Below, one piece after another: positions 1 to 8,459 of a DNA stretch of 64,000 nt (positions are counted from its first letter, which is position 1; the number at the start of each line of letters is the position of its first letter). The notes beneath the pieces were generated by a model. It saw only the letters and a list, made by a program, of their open reading frames with translations, made no database searches and was not told the DNA's origin. The DNA is from CBDATA01 sp965215615 (GTDB lineage Bacteria; Acidobacteriota; Vicinamibacteria; Marinacidobacterales; Marinacidobacteraceae): contig OZ244068.1 of assembly GCA_965215615.1 (NCBI GenBank), forward strand, positions 1,178,001-1,242,000, written 5' to 3'. The position numbers and the translations under genes were made by a program.

Positions 1-898
1 GCTCGCCGTCCGCGTTGTCGAGGAATCCGGCGCGCTCAGCCATGTGGCTTTCCGCCGCCATGCCGAGCGCGACCGCGAACCCGTGGCGCATCCGGTAGCC
101 GGTTGCGTTTTCGATCGCGTGACCCACGGTGTGGCCGAAGTTGAGGACTTCGCGCGGCCCGGCCTCCCGTTCGTCCTCCATCACCACCTGAGCCTTGATC
201 GCGATGCTCCGGCGGATCAGCGGCAGAAGGTGCCGGGGATCGCTCCGAAGCTCGCGAACTCCGACGCGTTCGAGGTCCTCGAATTGTGCGCCGTCGCTGG
301 TGGCTGCCATCTTTACGGATTCGGCGAGCCCATTCCGGAACTCCGCTTCGGGAAGCGTGCCCAGAAAATCGGTGTCCACTACCACCGCCGCCGGCTGCCG
401 GAAGACACCGATCAGGTTCTTGCCGAGCGGGGTGTTCACTCCGGTCTTGCCTCCGACCGAAGCATCCACGGCCGCGAGCAGGGTCGTCGGGAGGGCGACG
501 AAGGGAATCCCTCTCAGGAAGGTGGCTGCCACGAAGCCGGCGAGATCGGTCGTGATGCCTCCCCCGCACCCGATCAGGACGCTGTCGCGGCCGAAGCGTC
601 GGGCGAGCAGCTCGTCCTCGATCCGCTCTTTCCCGGCGCGGGTCTTTTCCTGCTCGCTCGCGTGCATTTCGATGAGGACCGCATCTTCCGGAAGGCTTCT
701 TTCGATCCGGTCGCGGTGGAGGCGAAGGACTTCCGAATCCCCGACGAGCGCCACCCGGAGCCCGGCTCCGAGCCTCGAAAGGATATCGGCAAGTCCTTCG
801 AGTGCACCCTGGCCGATCCGTATCCGGTAGTCCTCCCCCGTTCGGGTGGAGATCGAAACGGATTCGGTTTTCGGCTGGTTCGGATCAGCGGGCGGCAA
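1..898 (-). CDS. aroB: 3-dehydroquinate synthase, 3' part cut by window edge
   Basis: This enzyme converts DAHP to 3-dehydroquinate, the second step of the shikimate pathway, using NAD and a divalent metal in the cytoplasm. Translating the minus strand gives the family signatures in order: GCGGGITTDLAGFVAATF, then LPTTLLAAVDASVGGKTGVN, the PLGKN segment, NGLAESVK, and the metal-binding LNFGHTVGHAIE. About 299 codons are present and the C-terminal part lies beyond base 1. No ATG or GTG precedes the conserved region, so I chose the TTG at 898, which overlaps the end of the upstream aroF by 14 bases and fits translational coupling. It is the last visible gene of the trp/aro operon. Confidence 0.93.
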   Translation of the reverse strand, partial: MPPADPNQPKTESVSISTRTGEDYRIRIGQGALEGLADILSRLGAGLRVALVGDSEVLRLHRDRIERSLPEDAVLIEMHASEQEKTRAGKERIEDELLARRFGRDSVLIGCGGGITTDLAGFVAATFLRGIPFVALPTTLLAAVDASVGGKTGVNTPLGKNLIGVFRQPAAVVVDTDFLGTLPEAEFRNGLAESVKMAATSDGAQFEDLERVGVRELRSDPRHLLPLIRRSIAIKAQVVMEDEREAGPREVLNFGHTVGHAIENATGYRMRHGFAVALGMAAESHMAERAGFLDNADGE

Positions 899-1955
899 CG
901 TTTTGCGGATTCGGCAGCCGCTTGCCGACCGCCTTGGCCACCGCCCGGAGGTCGTTCATGAGCTGCTCGAACTGGCCGGGGTAGAGCGACTGGTCTCCGT
1001 CGCTCAGCGCTACCGCCGGGTTCGGATGCACTTCGACGAGGATGCCGTCGGCACCTGCGGCCACCGAAGCCATGGAGAGCGCCGGAACGAGTGTCTTGTC
1101 GCCAGCGGCGTGGCTCGGGTCCGAAATCACCGGCAGGTGGGTTTCCTGTTTCAGGAACGCGATCGCGCCCACGTCGAGCGTGTTGCGGTAGGCGGTTTCG
1201 AAGGAGCGAATGCCGCGTTCGCAGAGGATGACGTTCGGATTTCCCCGGAGGATGTACTCGGCGGCCAGCAGGAACTCGCGGACCGTGTTCGCTGCGCCCC
1301 GCTTGAGGATCACCGGATTCCGGACATGGGCCATCTCGCGCAGCAGGTCGAAGTTCTGCATGTTCCGGGCCCCGATGCGGAGTACGTCCACGAGATCGGC
1401 GGCGATCTCGACATCCCGGACATCCATCACTTCGGTCTCCACCAGGATCCCGACCTCCTGGCCGATCCGGTTCAGGATGCGGAGCCCTTCGAGCCCGAGG
1501 CCCTGGAACGAATAGGGAGAGGTGCGGGGCTTGAACGCCGAGGCCCGCATGATTTCCAGTCCGAGCCGGGAGATCATGCGTGCCGCTTCGAGACCCTGCT
1601 CCTCGCTTTCGAGGGCGCACGGCCCGGCGATGACTACGAGGTCGCTGCCTCCGAGCTCCGAGCTTCCGAGAGGGATCAGCGTGCGGGATTTCCGGTGCGT
1701 CCGGTTCGCGAGCCGGTACGGCTTGTTGAGCCCGAAGACCTGGGCGACCCCCGGAAGCGTCCGCCAGTGGGCTTCGTTTTCCCGCGAGAGATCGCCCAGC
1801 ACGTGCACCCGGGCACCGCCCGGACTGCGGTAGATGGCGCGGTCCAGCGATTTTTCCTCGATGACCCGTATCAAGTGTTCGAGTTCCGATTCCCCGGCCC
1901 AGGGGGTCAGGATCAGGACCATGGTTTCCAGTTCTTGGTCGTTCATTTCACTCAT
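885..1955 (-). CDS. aroF: 3-deoxy-7-phosphoheptulonate (DAHP) synthase, type I-beta
   Basis: This enzyme condenses phosphoenolpyruvate and erythrose 4-phosphate to DAHP, the first committed shikimate step. The 356-residue product has an N-terminal regulatory-looking region of about 90 residues followed by the catalytic barrel with GPCALES, FKPRTSPYSFQGLG, IGARNMQNF, LKRGAANT, CERGIRSFE, SDPSHAAGDK and EVHPNPAVALSDGDQSL. These match the short I-beta group rather than the AroG-type enzymes. The ATG at 1955 overlaps the trpG stop by 8 bases. It lies in a trpE-trpG-aroF-aroB operon, which couples the entry of carbon into the pathway to tryptophan synthesis. The gene symbol follows common usage for I-beta enzymes. 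Confidence 0.95.
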   Translation of the reverse strand: MSEMNDQELETMVLILTPWAGESELEHLIRVIEEKSLDRAIYRSPGGARVHVLGDLSRENEAHWRTLPGVAQVFGLNKPYRLANRTHRKSRTLIPLGSSELGGSDLVVIAGPCALESEEQGLEAARMISRLGLEIMRASAFKPRTSPYSFQGLGLEGLRILNRIGQEVGILVETEVMDVRDVEIAADLVDVLRIGARNMQNFDLLREMAHVRNPVILKRGAANTVREFLLAAEYILRGNPNVILCERGIRSFETAYRNTLDVGAIAFLKQETHLPVISDPSHAAGDKTLVPALSMASVAAGADGILVEVHPNPAVALSDGDQSLYPGQFEQLMNDLRAVAKAVGKRLPNPQNVAAR

Positions 1956-2526
1956 CTGCGCTCGTGAGGTTCAGAAAATTGGTGACGAGATCCACGCCCC
2001 TCTGGGTGAGGATGGATTCAGGATGGAACTGCACGCCCCAGATTGCAAGTTTTCGGTGCCGGATGCCCATGACTTCGCCGTCGTCGTTCGAACGGGCGGT
2101 AACCTCCAGATCGGAGGGGAGCGGTTCGTCAGCCACGAGGGAGTGATAGCGCATCGCGGGAAACGGGTCGTCGAGACCCGAAAAGAGTTCGGCCCCGGTG
2201 TGGCGAATGAGCGAGGTCTTGCCGTGGACCAGTTTGCGGGCCTTGCGGATATGGCCCCCGAAGGCTTCCACGACGCACTGGCATCCGAGACAGACCCCGA
2301 GTATCGGGATGTCTCCTCCCAGTTCCCGGATCAGTTCGAGGGAGATCCCGGCGCTTTGCGGACGGCCCGGACCCGGCGAGAGCACGATTCGTTCGGGTGC
2401 CATCCCGCGCACTTCATCGGTGTCCGTGGCGTTGTTCCGGATCACCACCGGATCCGCTCCGAGCGAACCGAGAAGCTGGACCAGATTCCAGGTGAACGAA
2501 TCGAAATTGTCGAGAACGAGGGTCAT
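1948..2526 (-). CDS. trpG: anthranilate synthase component II (glutamine amidotransferase)
   Basis: This subunit hydrolyses glutamine and passes ammonia to TrpE for anthranilate synthesis. The 192-residue class I amidotransferase shows LDNFDSFTWN at the N-terminus, LSPGPGRP, the nucleophile in ILGVCLGCQ, and the His-Glu of the triad in VQFHPES. The usual histidine just after LG in the nucleophile elbow (GVCLGHQ) is a cysteine here, which is a small departure that does not remove a catalytic residue. Its ATG overlaps the trpE stop as ATGA, typical of the coupled TrpE/TrpG pair. It could also serve PabB, as bifunctional TrpG/PabA proteins do, but the neighbour argues for tryptophan. Confidence 0.95.
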   Translation of the reverse strand: MTLVLDNFDSFTWNLVQLLGSLGADPVVIRNNATDTDEVRGMAPERIVLSPGPGRPQSAGISLELIRELGGDIPILGVCLGCQCVVEAFGGHIRKARKLVHGKTSLIRHTGAELFSGLDDPFPAMRYHSLVADEPLPSDLEVTARSNDDGEVMGIRHRKLAIWGVQFHPESILTQRGVDLVTNFLNLTSADE

Positions 2527-4019
2527 CGGAACAGACCGCCGTGGGCCATTTCGAGGGCGGCGAGCACCGCTCCCGCCTTGTTGCGACTCTCGTCACGCTC
2601 GGCTTCCGGGTCGGAGTCGGCGACCACTCCACCACCGGCCTGGAAGGTGGCGACTCCGTCCTTTGCGACCAGCGTGCGAATGGCGATCGCGGTGTCGGAG
2701 TTCCCGGTGTAGGAAAAGTAACCGATCGCGCCTCCATAGACCCCGCGTCGCTCGTTCTCCAGTTCGTCGAGGATCTCCATCGCCCGGATCTTCGGCGCGC
2801 CGGTGAGGGTGCCGGCGGGGAAGGTGGCGCGGAGCGCATCGTAGGCATCGAGGCCGGGTCGCAGCCGGCCCACCACCCGCGAAACGATGTGCATGACGTG
2901 CGAATAGCGCTCGACGGTCATGAAATCCTCGACTTCGACTTCTCCGTAGCGCGCCACCCGCCCGATGTCGTTGCGGGCGAGGTCCACGAGCATGACGTGC
3001 TCCGCCCGCTCCTTTTCGTCATCGAGCAGCGCCTCGGCGAGTGCGCGGTCTTCCTCCGGAGTCGCCCCGCGGGGGCGGGTACCGGCGATGGGCCGGGTCT
3101 CCACCTGGTCGCCGGTAGTCCGGGTCATCATCTCGGGAGAGGCACCGGCGATGACCAGGTCTCCGAGGTCGAGGTAGTACATGTAGGGCGAGGGGTTCAC
3201 GATCCGGAGCGCCCGGTAGAACTCGAAGGGGTGGACGGTCAGCGGAGAGCGAAACCGCTGGGAGGGGACGACCTGGATGATGTCGCCGTCTTCGATGTGG
3301 CGTTTGGCACGCTCCACCGCTTCGAGGTACTTCGTGCCGTCCATGTTGGATTCGGCACCCGGAAACGGCCTGTCCGGTTGCTCGCCGTCACCCTGGCCGC
3401 TACCGGTTTCCGGCCGTTCGAGGATCCTCGCGGTCGCGGCGATGCGGGATGCGGCTTCCTCGTAGGCTTCCTCTGCTTTCGCCGGATCGGGAACGTGGGC
3501 GTTGACGATGATCTGGATCAGGTGGCGGGCCTGGTCGAATGCCAGCACGGTGTCGGCGAGCAGGAACATCGAGTCCGGGATCGTGGTGGTTTTTCGAGAC
3601 CGGTCGGGAAGTTCTTCGTACTGGCGTGCCGCGTCATACCCGAGATAGCCGACGTAGCCTCCTGAAAAAGGCGGCAGCCCCGGCAGACTGGCGGCCCGGA
3701 TGCCACGGATCGCTTCCCGCATGGCGGCGAGCGGGTCCGGGTTCCGGAACTCGCGGAGGATCTCTCCCTGGGGAGAACGGTGGACGATCCGGTCGCCCCG
3801 GCTTTCGATGAGCATCCGGGGAGAAGTTCCGAGGAAGGTGTAGCGGGCCACTTGCTCTCCGCCCTCTACCGATTCCATCAAGAACGACGGCTCCTTTCCG
3901 GCGATCCGCCGGAAAGTGGAGACCGGAGTCAGGCAATCGGCAAGGATTTCCCGCCGGACCGGGATCAGGTTGAAGGAGCGAGCGAGGGAAGCGAATTCCT
4001 CGGGGCCGGGGGAGAGCAC
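2523..4019 (-). CDS. trpE: anthranilate synthase component I
   Basis: This subunit makes anthranilate from chorismate using ammonia supplied by TrpG. The 498-residue protein has the N-terminal region with a feedback-site-like FLMES, then the chorismate-binding domain: DGDIIQVVPSQRF, YLDLGDLVIAGASPEMM, PIAGTRPRG, LLDDEKERAEHVMLVDLARND and FPAGTLTGAPKIRAMEI. The frame stays open upstream, but conservation begins near the GTG at 4019, which lies 10 bases after the stop of the preceding lipoprotein gene, so I chose that start. It overlaps trpG by four bases. The LMES segment, close to the LLES element of tryptophan-sensitive enzymes, suggests feedback inhibition. Confidence 0.94.
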   Translation of the reverse strand: MLSPGPEEFASLARSFNLIPVRREILADCLTPVSTFRRIAGKEPSFLMESVEGGEQVARYTFLGTSPRMLIESRGDRIVHRSPQGEILREFRNPDPLAAMREAIRGIRAASLPGLPPFSGGYVGYLGYDAARQYEELPDRSRKTTTIPDSMFLLADTVLAFDQARHLIQIIVNAHVPDPAKAEEAYEEAASRIAATARILERPETGSGQGDGEQPDRPFPGAESNMDGTKYLEAVERAKRHIEDGDIIQVVPSQRFRSPLTVHPFEFYRALRIVNPSPYMYYLDLGDLVIAGASPEMMTRTTGDQVETRPIAGTRPRGATPEEDRALAEALLDDEKERAEHVMLVDLARNDIGRVARYGEVEVEDFMTVERYSHVMHIVSRVVGRLRPGLDAYDALRATFPAGTLTGAPKIRAMEILDELENERRGVYGGAIGYFSYTGNSDTAIAIRTLVAKDGVATFQAGGGVVADSDPEAERDESRNKAGAVLAALEMAHGGLFR

Positions 4020-4029
4020 GGGAGTTCGG

Positions 4030-5448
4030 TCAGCCGGAAGAGGCGAGGCCCAGCAGATCCCGGAGCGCGAAGACGGCGCGCGCCGCCTCGGCACCGGAGG
4101 CGAACCGGCGGGCTTCGAAGCGCGCACCGCCTTCTTCCGCCTCCATCAGTCCGAGTCCGACCGAAATCGCGGCGGCTTCGCGTTGCGGGTGGTTCCTGGC
4201 GAGATCCTCGAAGCGTCGATCGCGGCTTTCGCGGACCGCCTCCCGGTGTCGTTCTTCTTCGTGGACGCGGAGCGCCCGCGCCAGGGATTCGGCGAGCATG
4301 GCGCGATTCACGAGTCCCTTGGGCTGGAAGGTGTGATCGGGGAAGAGATCGAGATAGCCGGCGGCCACCGCTTCGCGGATCAAGCCAGCGGCCCAGCTTC
4401 GTTCGATATCGATGGCGATCACCGGGGCGGGCTCGCTGCCCGCTCCCAGTTCTCCCACGAGCAGAGCCGCGAGCTCCTCCCGGCTGATCCGCTCCGATTC
4501 CCGGATCCGTCGGTAGGCATCCGGAAGCATGGCGCGCTCGACGCGGTGCCGGAGCGCCGCCGCCCGGCGCGCGATATCCGGGAGCCCACCGATCCGGGGG
4601 TCGAATTCCACGGCCTGCAGGCGGGCTGCCGCTGCGTCCGGACCTTTGGCGGCGAGCGCGGCCTCGGCGGCCCGGATCCGGATGTCGAGCTCCCGCGGCG
4701 TGCCCTCCGCGAAACGCGCGGCTTCGTCGTACCAGTCGCGGGCGGCGGCCGGTTCGGACGCGGCGAGCGAGGCATCGGCGGCTTCGAGAATCAGATCCTC
4801 GGCCTCCGGAAGCAGCTCCATCGCTTTCCTGAAAGCATCGGTGACCGGATCGCCGGAAACCCCTTCGCGCGCGAGGCGGCGGGCTTGAGTCAGGCGGGAT
4901 TCCGCCACGTCGAGGGTCAGCGTGGGGAGGAGATCGGTGACGAGCGGTGCCTCGGGTGCCACCGCCTCGAGATTCTGAAGCCGTTTCAGGGTCTCTTCGG
5001 GGTCGCCCCGATCGAGCGCGAGGAGCGCATGGCCGAGGAGGAGGAACGGGTCACGCCCACTGTCGCCTCCACGATCGCTTCTACTCAGGGCAAGCGCGTT
5101 CTCGAACCGGGCTTCCGCCTCGGCCAGGTGTCCTCGCCGAATGTCGAGGTATCCGGCGAGGCCGAGAACCGGAGCGGTGGTCGGGGTTCGGGCTTCGAGC
5201 TTCCGGAGCCGTTCCATGGCGGCCCCGAGTCTTCCAGCGCGGATTTCCTCCCACAGCATGGCGGCGGTCTCGCGCTCGGCTTCGGGGAGCGTCGGAAAGG
5301 TGACCGGCCCGAACTCTTCGACATGATCCCAATGCGGGAAGGGGGTGACCGGGATGTCCGGAATCGCCCGCGCGCACCCCGAAAGGAGGGCGAACGCCAG
5401 GAGAACAGCCTTCGTCGGCGCGGTCGGAGAGGGGAGCGGTTCGGACAC
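4030..5448 (-). CDS. lipoprotein with repeat region and C-terminal SLH-like segment
   Basis: The product of about 472 residues starts with a short hydrophobic stretch ending in the lipobox ALLSGC, so it is probably lipid-anchored. The middle is rich in Ala, Glu and Leu with TPR-like helical pairs (for example DPFLLLGHALLALDRGDPEE). Near residues 375-425 there is an SLH-like segment: SWAAGLIREAVAAGYLDLF, FQPKGLVNRAMLAESLAR. SLH segments usually bind cell-wall polymers or the periplasmic side of the envelope. I set the start at GTG 5448 because the signal sequence follows it and because a plus-strand gene starts at 5485. It sits 10 bases upstream of trpE, so it appears to lead that operon although its role is unrelated as far as can be seen. 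The function is unknown. Confidence 0.72.
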   Translation of the reverse strand: MSEPLPSPTAPTKAVLLAFALLSGCARAIPDIPVTPFPHWDHVEEFGPVTFPTLPEAERETAAMLWEEIRAGRLGAAMERLRKLEARTPTTAPVLGLAGYLDIRRGHLAEAEARFENALALSRSDRGGDSGRDPFLLLGHALLALDRGDPEETLKRLQNLEAVAPEAPLVTDLLPTLTLDVAESRLTQARRLAREGVSGDPVTDAFRKAMELLPEAEDLILEAADASLAASEPAAARDWYDEAARFAEGTPRELDIRIRAAEAALAAKGPDAAAARLQAVEFDPRIGGLPDIARRAAALRHRVERAMLPDAYRRIRESERISREELAALLVGELGAGSEPAPVIAIDIERSWAAGLIREAVAAGYLDLFPDHTFQPKGLVNRAMLAESLARALRVHEEERHREAVRESRDRRFEDLARNHPQREAAAISVGLGLMEAEEGGARFEARRFASGAEAARAVFALRDLLGLASSG

Positions 5449-5484
5449 CGGCGCGAGTCTAGCCGCCGACCCTACAATGACCGG

Positions 5485-6393
5485 ATGATGCGTCGAATTC
5501 CTTCCCTTCTCCTTTTTCTCGCCGCCGCTTCGCTGCTCGGAGCAGCGCCGCAATCGCCAGCCGATGCCGAGCGCCGCATTCTCGAGCACGTCCGGGACAC
5601 CCTGGTTCCCGGAGAGCGTCTGCTTCTCTCTTCGCTCGTGGAACGCTTCGGAGCGCCGGATGAGCAGCGGGCACTCGATCGTCTGAACGACGTGTTTTTC
5701 CGGGTGCCACTCTTCATCGCCGAGTTCGAGGGTCGGGAGGACCGGCTGCCCACGCTCGCCGACATCGCGGGCCAGTTCTCGCTGTACGGCAAGGAGGCGG
5801 CCGACATCGTCCTGCGGATCATGGAATCCGATCCACGGGTGCCGAAGTTCCTGACTCGCGACGCGGACGGGGAAATCGTGGGGATCGACGAGGAGATGAT
5901 CCGTGCCGATCAGCGGTTCGCCCAGGCGGTGAGTCGCAGCCTCACCGGCTGGGAGGGCCGGTCGCTCCCGGGGATCAACGGGGAGCGCTTCGCCGGAGGA
6001 GAAGCCACGGTCGCCGACATGATGAGCGCGGCCACCCTGATCTACGTCTGGTTCACCGATTGTCCGCCCTGCGTCCAGATTTCTCCGGTACTCCAGTCGC
6101 TCCACGAGGATCTCGGGGATGACGGACTCACGATCGTCGGGCTCAACGCCGACCGGGTTCTGAAGCTGCCCTACGAAGATGCCGACCGGACGAACCACCT
6201 CGAGCGGGGAGGGGTCACCTTCGAGAACCTCCACCTCACCGAGGAGGATCGGGCGGCGCTCGGCAACGTGAACATCTTTCCCACGTTGTTCCTGTCGGGG
6301 TCGGACGGAACGATCACGAGCCATTTCGTCAACTTCCAGCCCCGCGAGACCCTCGAGCCTGCGATTCGCGAACTCCTGTCGGAGAATCCGTAA
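5485..6393 (+). CDS. secreted thioredoxin-fold protein (TlpA-like)
   Basis: The 302-residue product has a cleavable-looking signal peptide (MMRRIPSLLLFLAAASLLG). A central region of about 130 residues has no family I recognise. The C-terminal half carries a thioredoxin fold with WFTDCPPCVQISP, a CPPC active site, and the cis-proline region in NVNIFPTLFLSG. Such proteins act in the periplasm as thiol-disulfide reductases or cytochrome-maturation helpers. I took the first of two adjacent ATG codons at 5485, 36 bases from the divergent lipoprotein start. The frame is open far upstream, but that part lies opposite conserved genes. It ends just before the dnaK promoter. Confidence 0.82.
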   Translation: MMRRIPSLLLFLAAASLLGAAPQSPADAERRILEHVRDTLVPGERLLLSSLVERFGAPDEQRALDRLNDVFFRVPLFIAEFEGREDRLPTLADIAGQFSLYGKEAADIVLRIMESDPRVPKFLTRDADGEIVGIDEEMIRADQRFAQAVSRSLTGWEGRSLPGINGERFAGGEATVADMMSAATLIYVWFTDCPPCVQISPVLQSLHEDLGDDGLTIVGLNADRVLKLPYEDADRTNHLERGGVTFENLHLTEEDRAALGNVNIFPTLFLSGSDGTITSHFVNFQPRETLEPAIRELLSENP

Positions 6394-6397
6394 ATAT

Positions 6398-6426
6398 TTG
6401 ATAACATTCTGCTCATATGATATAGT
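6398..6426 (+). promoter_or_regulatory. sigma-70-type promoter for dnaK operon
   Basis: The sequence holds TTGATA at 6398-6403 and TATAGT at 6421-6426 with exactly 17 bases between them, in an AT-rich island between two GC-rich genes and about 110 bases before the dnaK start. Both hexamers match the housekeeping consensus at four or five of six positions. No CIRCE element is visible. Transcription would start near 6433. Confidence 0.7.
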
Positions 6427-6438
6427 ATTCTTCTACTA
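6423..6438. promoter_or_regulatory. short inverted repeat over the dnaK -10 region
   Basis: TAGTA (6423-6427) and TACTA (6434-6438) form a perfect 5-base inverted repeat with a 6-base spacer overlapping the -10 element and likely start point. A repressor here could be HspR, encoded downstream, but the arms do not match the published HspR site (CTTGAGT-N7-ACTCAAG), so the link is speculative. Confidence 0.3.
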
Positions 6439-6533
6439 AGACACCTGTCGGGTTCGTTCGCACCCGGGGTGGAATCACTGGATCGCGGCCCCTCGGTCGC
6501 GCTTCGTTCCCTGTGGGAGATCAAGAAACGGAT

Positions 6534-8438
6534 ATGAGCAAGATCATCGGAATCGACCTCGGCACCACCAACTCCGCGGTGGCCGTGATGGAGGGCGGAC
6601 AGTCCACCATCATTCCGAATACCGAAGGGGGACGGACCACGGCTTCGGTGGTCGGGATCGCCCGCTCCGGAGAGCGCCTGGTGGGGGAAGTGGCCAAGCG
6701 CCAGGCGATCACGAACCCGACCAACACCGTCTTTTCGGTCAAGCGCTTCATGGGCCGCCGTTTCGAGGAGGTGGCCGACGAGCGCGACGGCGCTCCCTAC
6801 ACGGTGGCCTCCCGGAGCGACGGTGGCATCGAGGTGGAGCTGAGCGGCAAGAAATACACCCCGCCGGAGATTTCGGCGATGGTGCTTCAGAAGATGAAGA
6901 GCGCCGCCGAGCAGTACCTCGGCGAAGACGTGGGCCGGGCGGTCATCACCGTCCCCGCCTATTTCAATGACTCCCAGCGCCAGGCCACCAAGGATGCCGG
7001 CGAGATCGCCGGGCTCGAAGTGGTGCGGATCGTCAACGAACCCACCGCCGCCGCGCTCGCCTACGGGCTCGACAAGAAGAAGTCCGAAAAGATCGCCGTG
7101 TACGATTTCGGTGGCGGCACCTTTGACATCTCGATCCTCGAAGTGGGTGAGGGAGTCGTGGAAGTTCGCTCGACGAACGGCGACACCCACCTCGGGGGCG
7201 ATGACCTCGACCAGCGGATCATCAACTGGATCGTGGACTCCTTCCTCAAGTCGGATGGGGTCAATCTGAGCGAGGACCGGATGGCGTTGCAGCGTCTGAA
7301 GGATGCCGCGGAAAAGGCCAAGATCGAGCTCTCGACGACCCAGCAGACCGACATCAGCCTGCCTTTCATCACCGCCGACAGTTCCGGGCCGAAGCACCTG
7401 TCACTCAGCCTTTCCCGCGCGAAGCTCGAGGAGTTGGTCGGGGAGCTGATCGACCGGACCCGCAAGCCGTGCCTCCAGGCGCTCGAGGACGCCGAGCTCG
7501 AGGCCTCCTCCATCGACGAAGTGGTGCTGGTCGGAGGGACCACCCGCATCCCGGCGGTCCAGAAGGTAGTCAAGGAAATCTTCGGCTGCGACCCCCATCA
7601 GGGCGTCAACCCCGACGAAGTGGTCGCTCTTGGTGCCGCGGTACAGGCGGGGGTTCTCGGCGGCGATGTCAAGGATCTGCTGCTCCTCGATGTCACGCCG
7701 CTTTCGCTTGGAATCGAGACGCTCGGCGGAGTCTTCACCGGCCTCATCGAGCGGAACCAGACGATTCCTTTCCGGAAGACCGAGACCTTTTCCACCGCCG
7801 CCGATAACCAGACGCAGGTCGAAATCCACGTGCTGCAGGGGGAGCGGGCGATGGCCGCCGACAACCGGACGCTCGGCAAGTTCAACCTGGTCGGACTTCC
7901 CCCGGCACCGCGTGGCGTGCCACAGATCGAAGTCACCTTCGACATCGACGCGAACGGCATCGTGAACGTGTCGGCGAAGGATCAGGGCACGGGACGCGAG
8001 CAGGCCATCACCATCACCGCTTCGAGTGGCCTCGGCAAGGACGAGATCGAAAAGATGAAGACGGAGGCCGCTGCCAACGAGGAGGCGGACCGCAAGCAAA
8101 AAGAAGATGTCGAAGTCCGCAATGAAACGGACTCGATGGCCCACCAACTGGAAAAAACGCTCCAGGAAAACCGGGAGAAGCTGGAAGCGGGTGATGCGGA
8201 GGCGCTCGAAAAAGCGGTTTCGGATGCCCGGGAAGCGCTCGGTGGTGAAGACATGGAGCGCATCCGCTCGGCGCGCGCCGACCTCGAGAAGGCGACCCAC
8301 CGGTTGGCCGAAGTCATGTACAAGAAGACTTCGGACCCGAAGCCCGACGGGCCGCCCCCGCCGCCGCACGGCAAGGCAGGAGGCGGAAACGGGGCCGCCG
8401 ACGACGACATCATCGACGCGGAGGTCGTGCGCGACTGA
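6534..8438 (+). CDS. dnaK: molecular chaperone DnaK (Hsp70)
   Basis: This Hsp70 binds exposed hydrophobic segments of proteins in an ATP-driven cycle with DnaJ and GrpE. The 634-residue product has the phosphate-binding IGIDLGTTNSAVAV at the N-terminus, VITVPAYFNDSQRQATKDAG, NEPTAAALAYG, YDFGGGTFDISIL, LVGGTTRIPAVQ and the linker/substrate-binding region with LLLLDVTPLSLGIETLGG. The tail is acidic and ends EVVRD. I chose the ATG at 6534, where homology begins (MSKIIG), over an in-frame GTG 21 bases upstream. It heads the dnaK-dnaJ-hspR operon, an arrangement known from HspR-regulated bacteria. Confidence 0.97.
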   Translation: MSKIIGIDLGTTNSAVAVMEGGQSTIIPNTEGGRTTASVVGIARSGERLVGEVAKRQAITNPTNTVFSVKRFMGRRFEEVADERDGAPYTVASRSDGGIEVELSGKKYTPPEISAMVLQKMKSAAEQYLGEDVGRAVITVPAYFNDSQRQATKDAGEIAGLEVVRIVNEPTAAALAYGLDKKKSEKIAVYDFGGGTFDISILEVGEGVVEVRSTNGDTHLGGDDLDQRIINWIVDSFLKSDGVNLSEDRMALQRLKDAAEKAKIELSTTQQTDISLPFITADSSGPKHLSLSLSRAKLEELVGELIDRTRKPCLQALEDAELEASSIDEVVLVGGTTRIPAVQKVVKEIFGCDPHQGVNPDEVVALGAAVQAGVLGGDVKDLLLLDVTPLSLGIETLGGVFTGLIERNQTIPFRKTETFSTAADNQTQVEIHVLQGERAMAADNRTLGKFNLVGLPPAPRGVPQIEVTFDIDANGIVNVSAKDQGTGREQAITITASSGLGKDEIEKMKTEAAANEEADRKQKEDVEVRNETDSMAHQLEKTLQENREKLEAGDAEALEKAVSDAREALGGEDMERIRSARADLEKATHRLAEVMYKKTSDPKPDGPPPPPHGKAGGGNGAADDDIIDAEVVRD

Positions 8439-8459
8439 CCGCGCGGGGGCCCGGCGGGC

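Noticed and set aside
3916..5484. Long plus-strand open frame running into the TlpA-like gene
   Set aside because: It lies opposite trpE and the SLH lipoprotein, has shadow-like Arg/Gly/Pro composition, and the signal peptide begins only at 5485.
6398..6533. CIRCE or HAIR heat-shock operator before dnaK
   Set aside because: Neither consensus was found on reading both strands.
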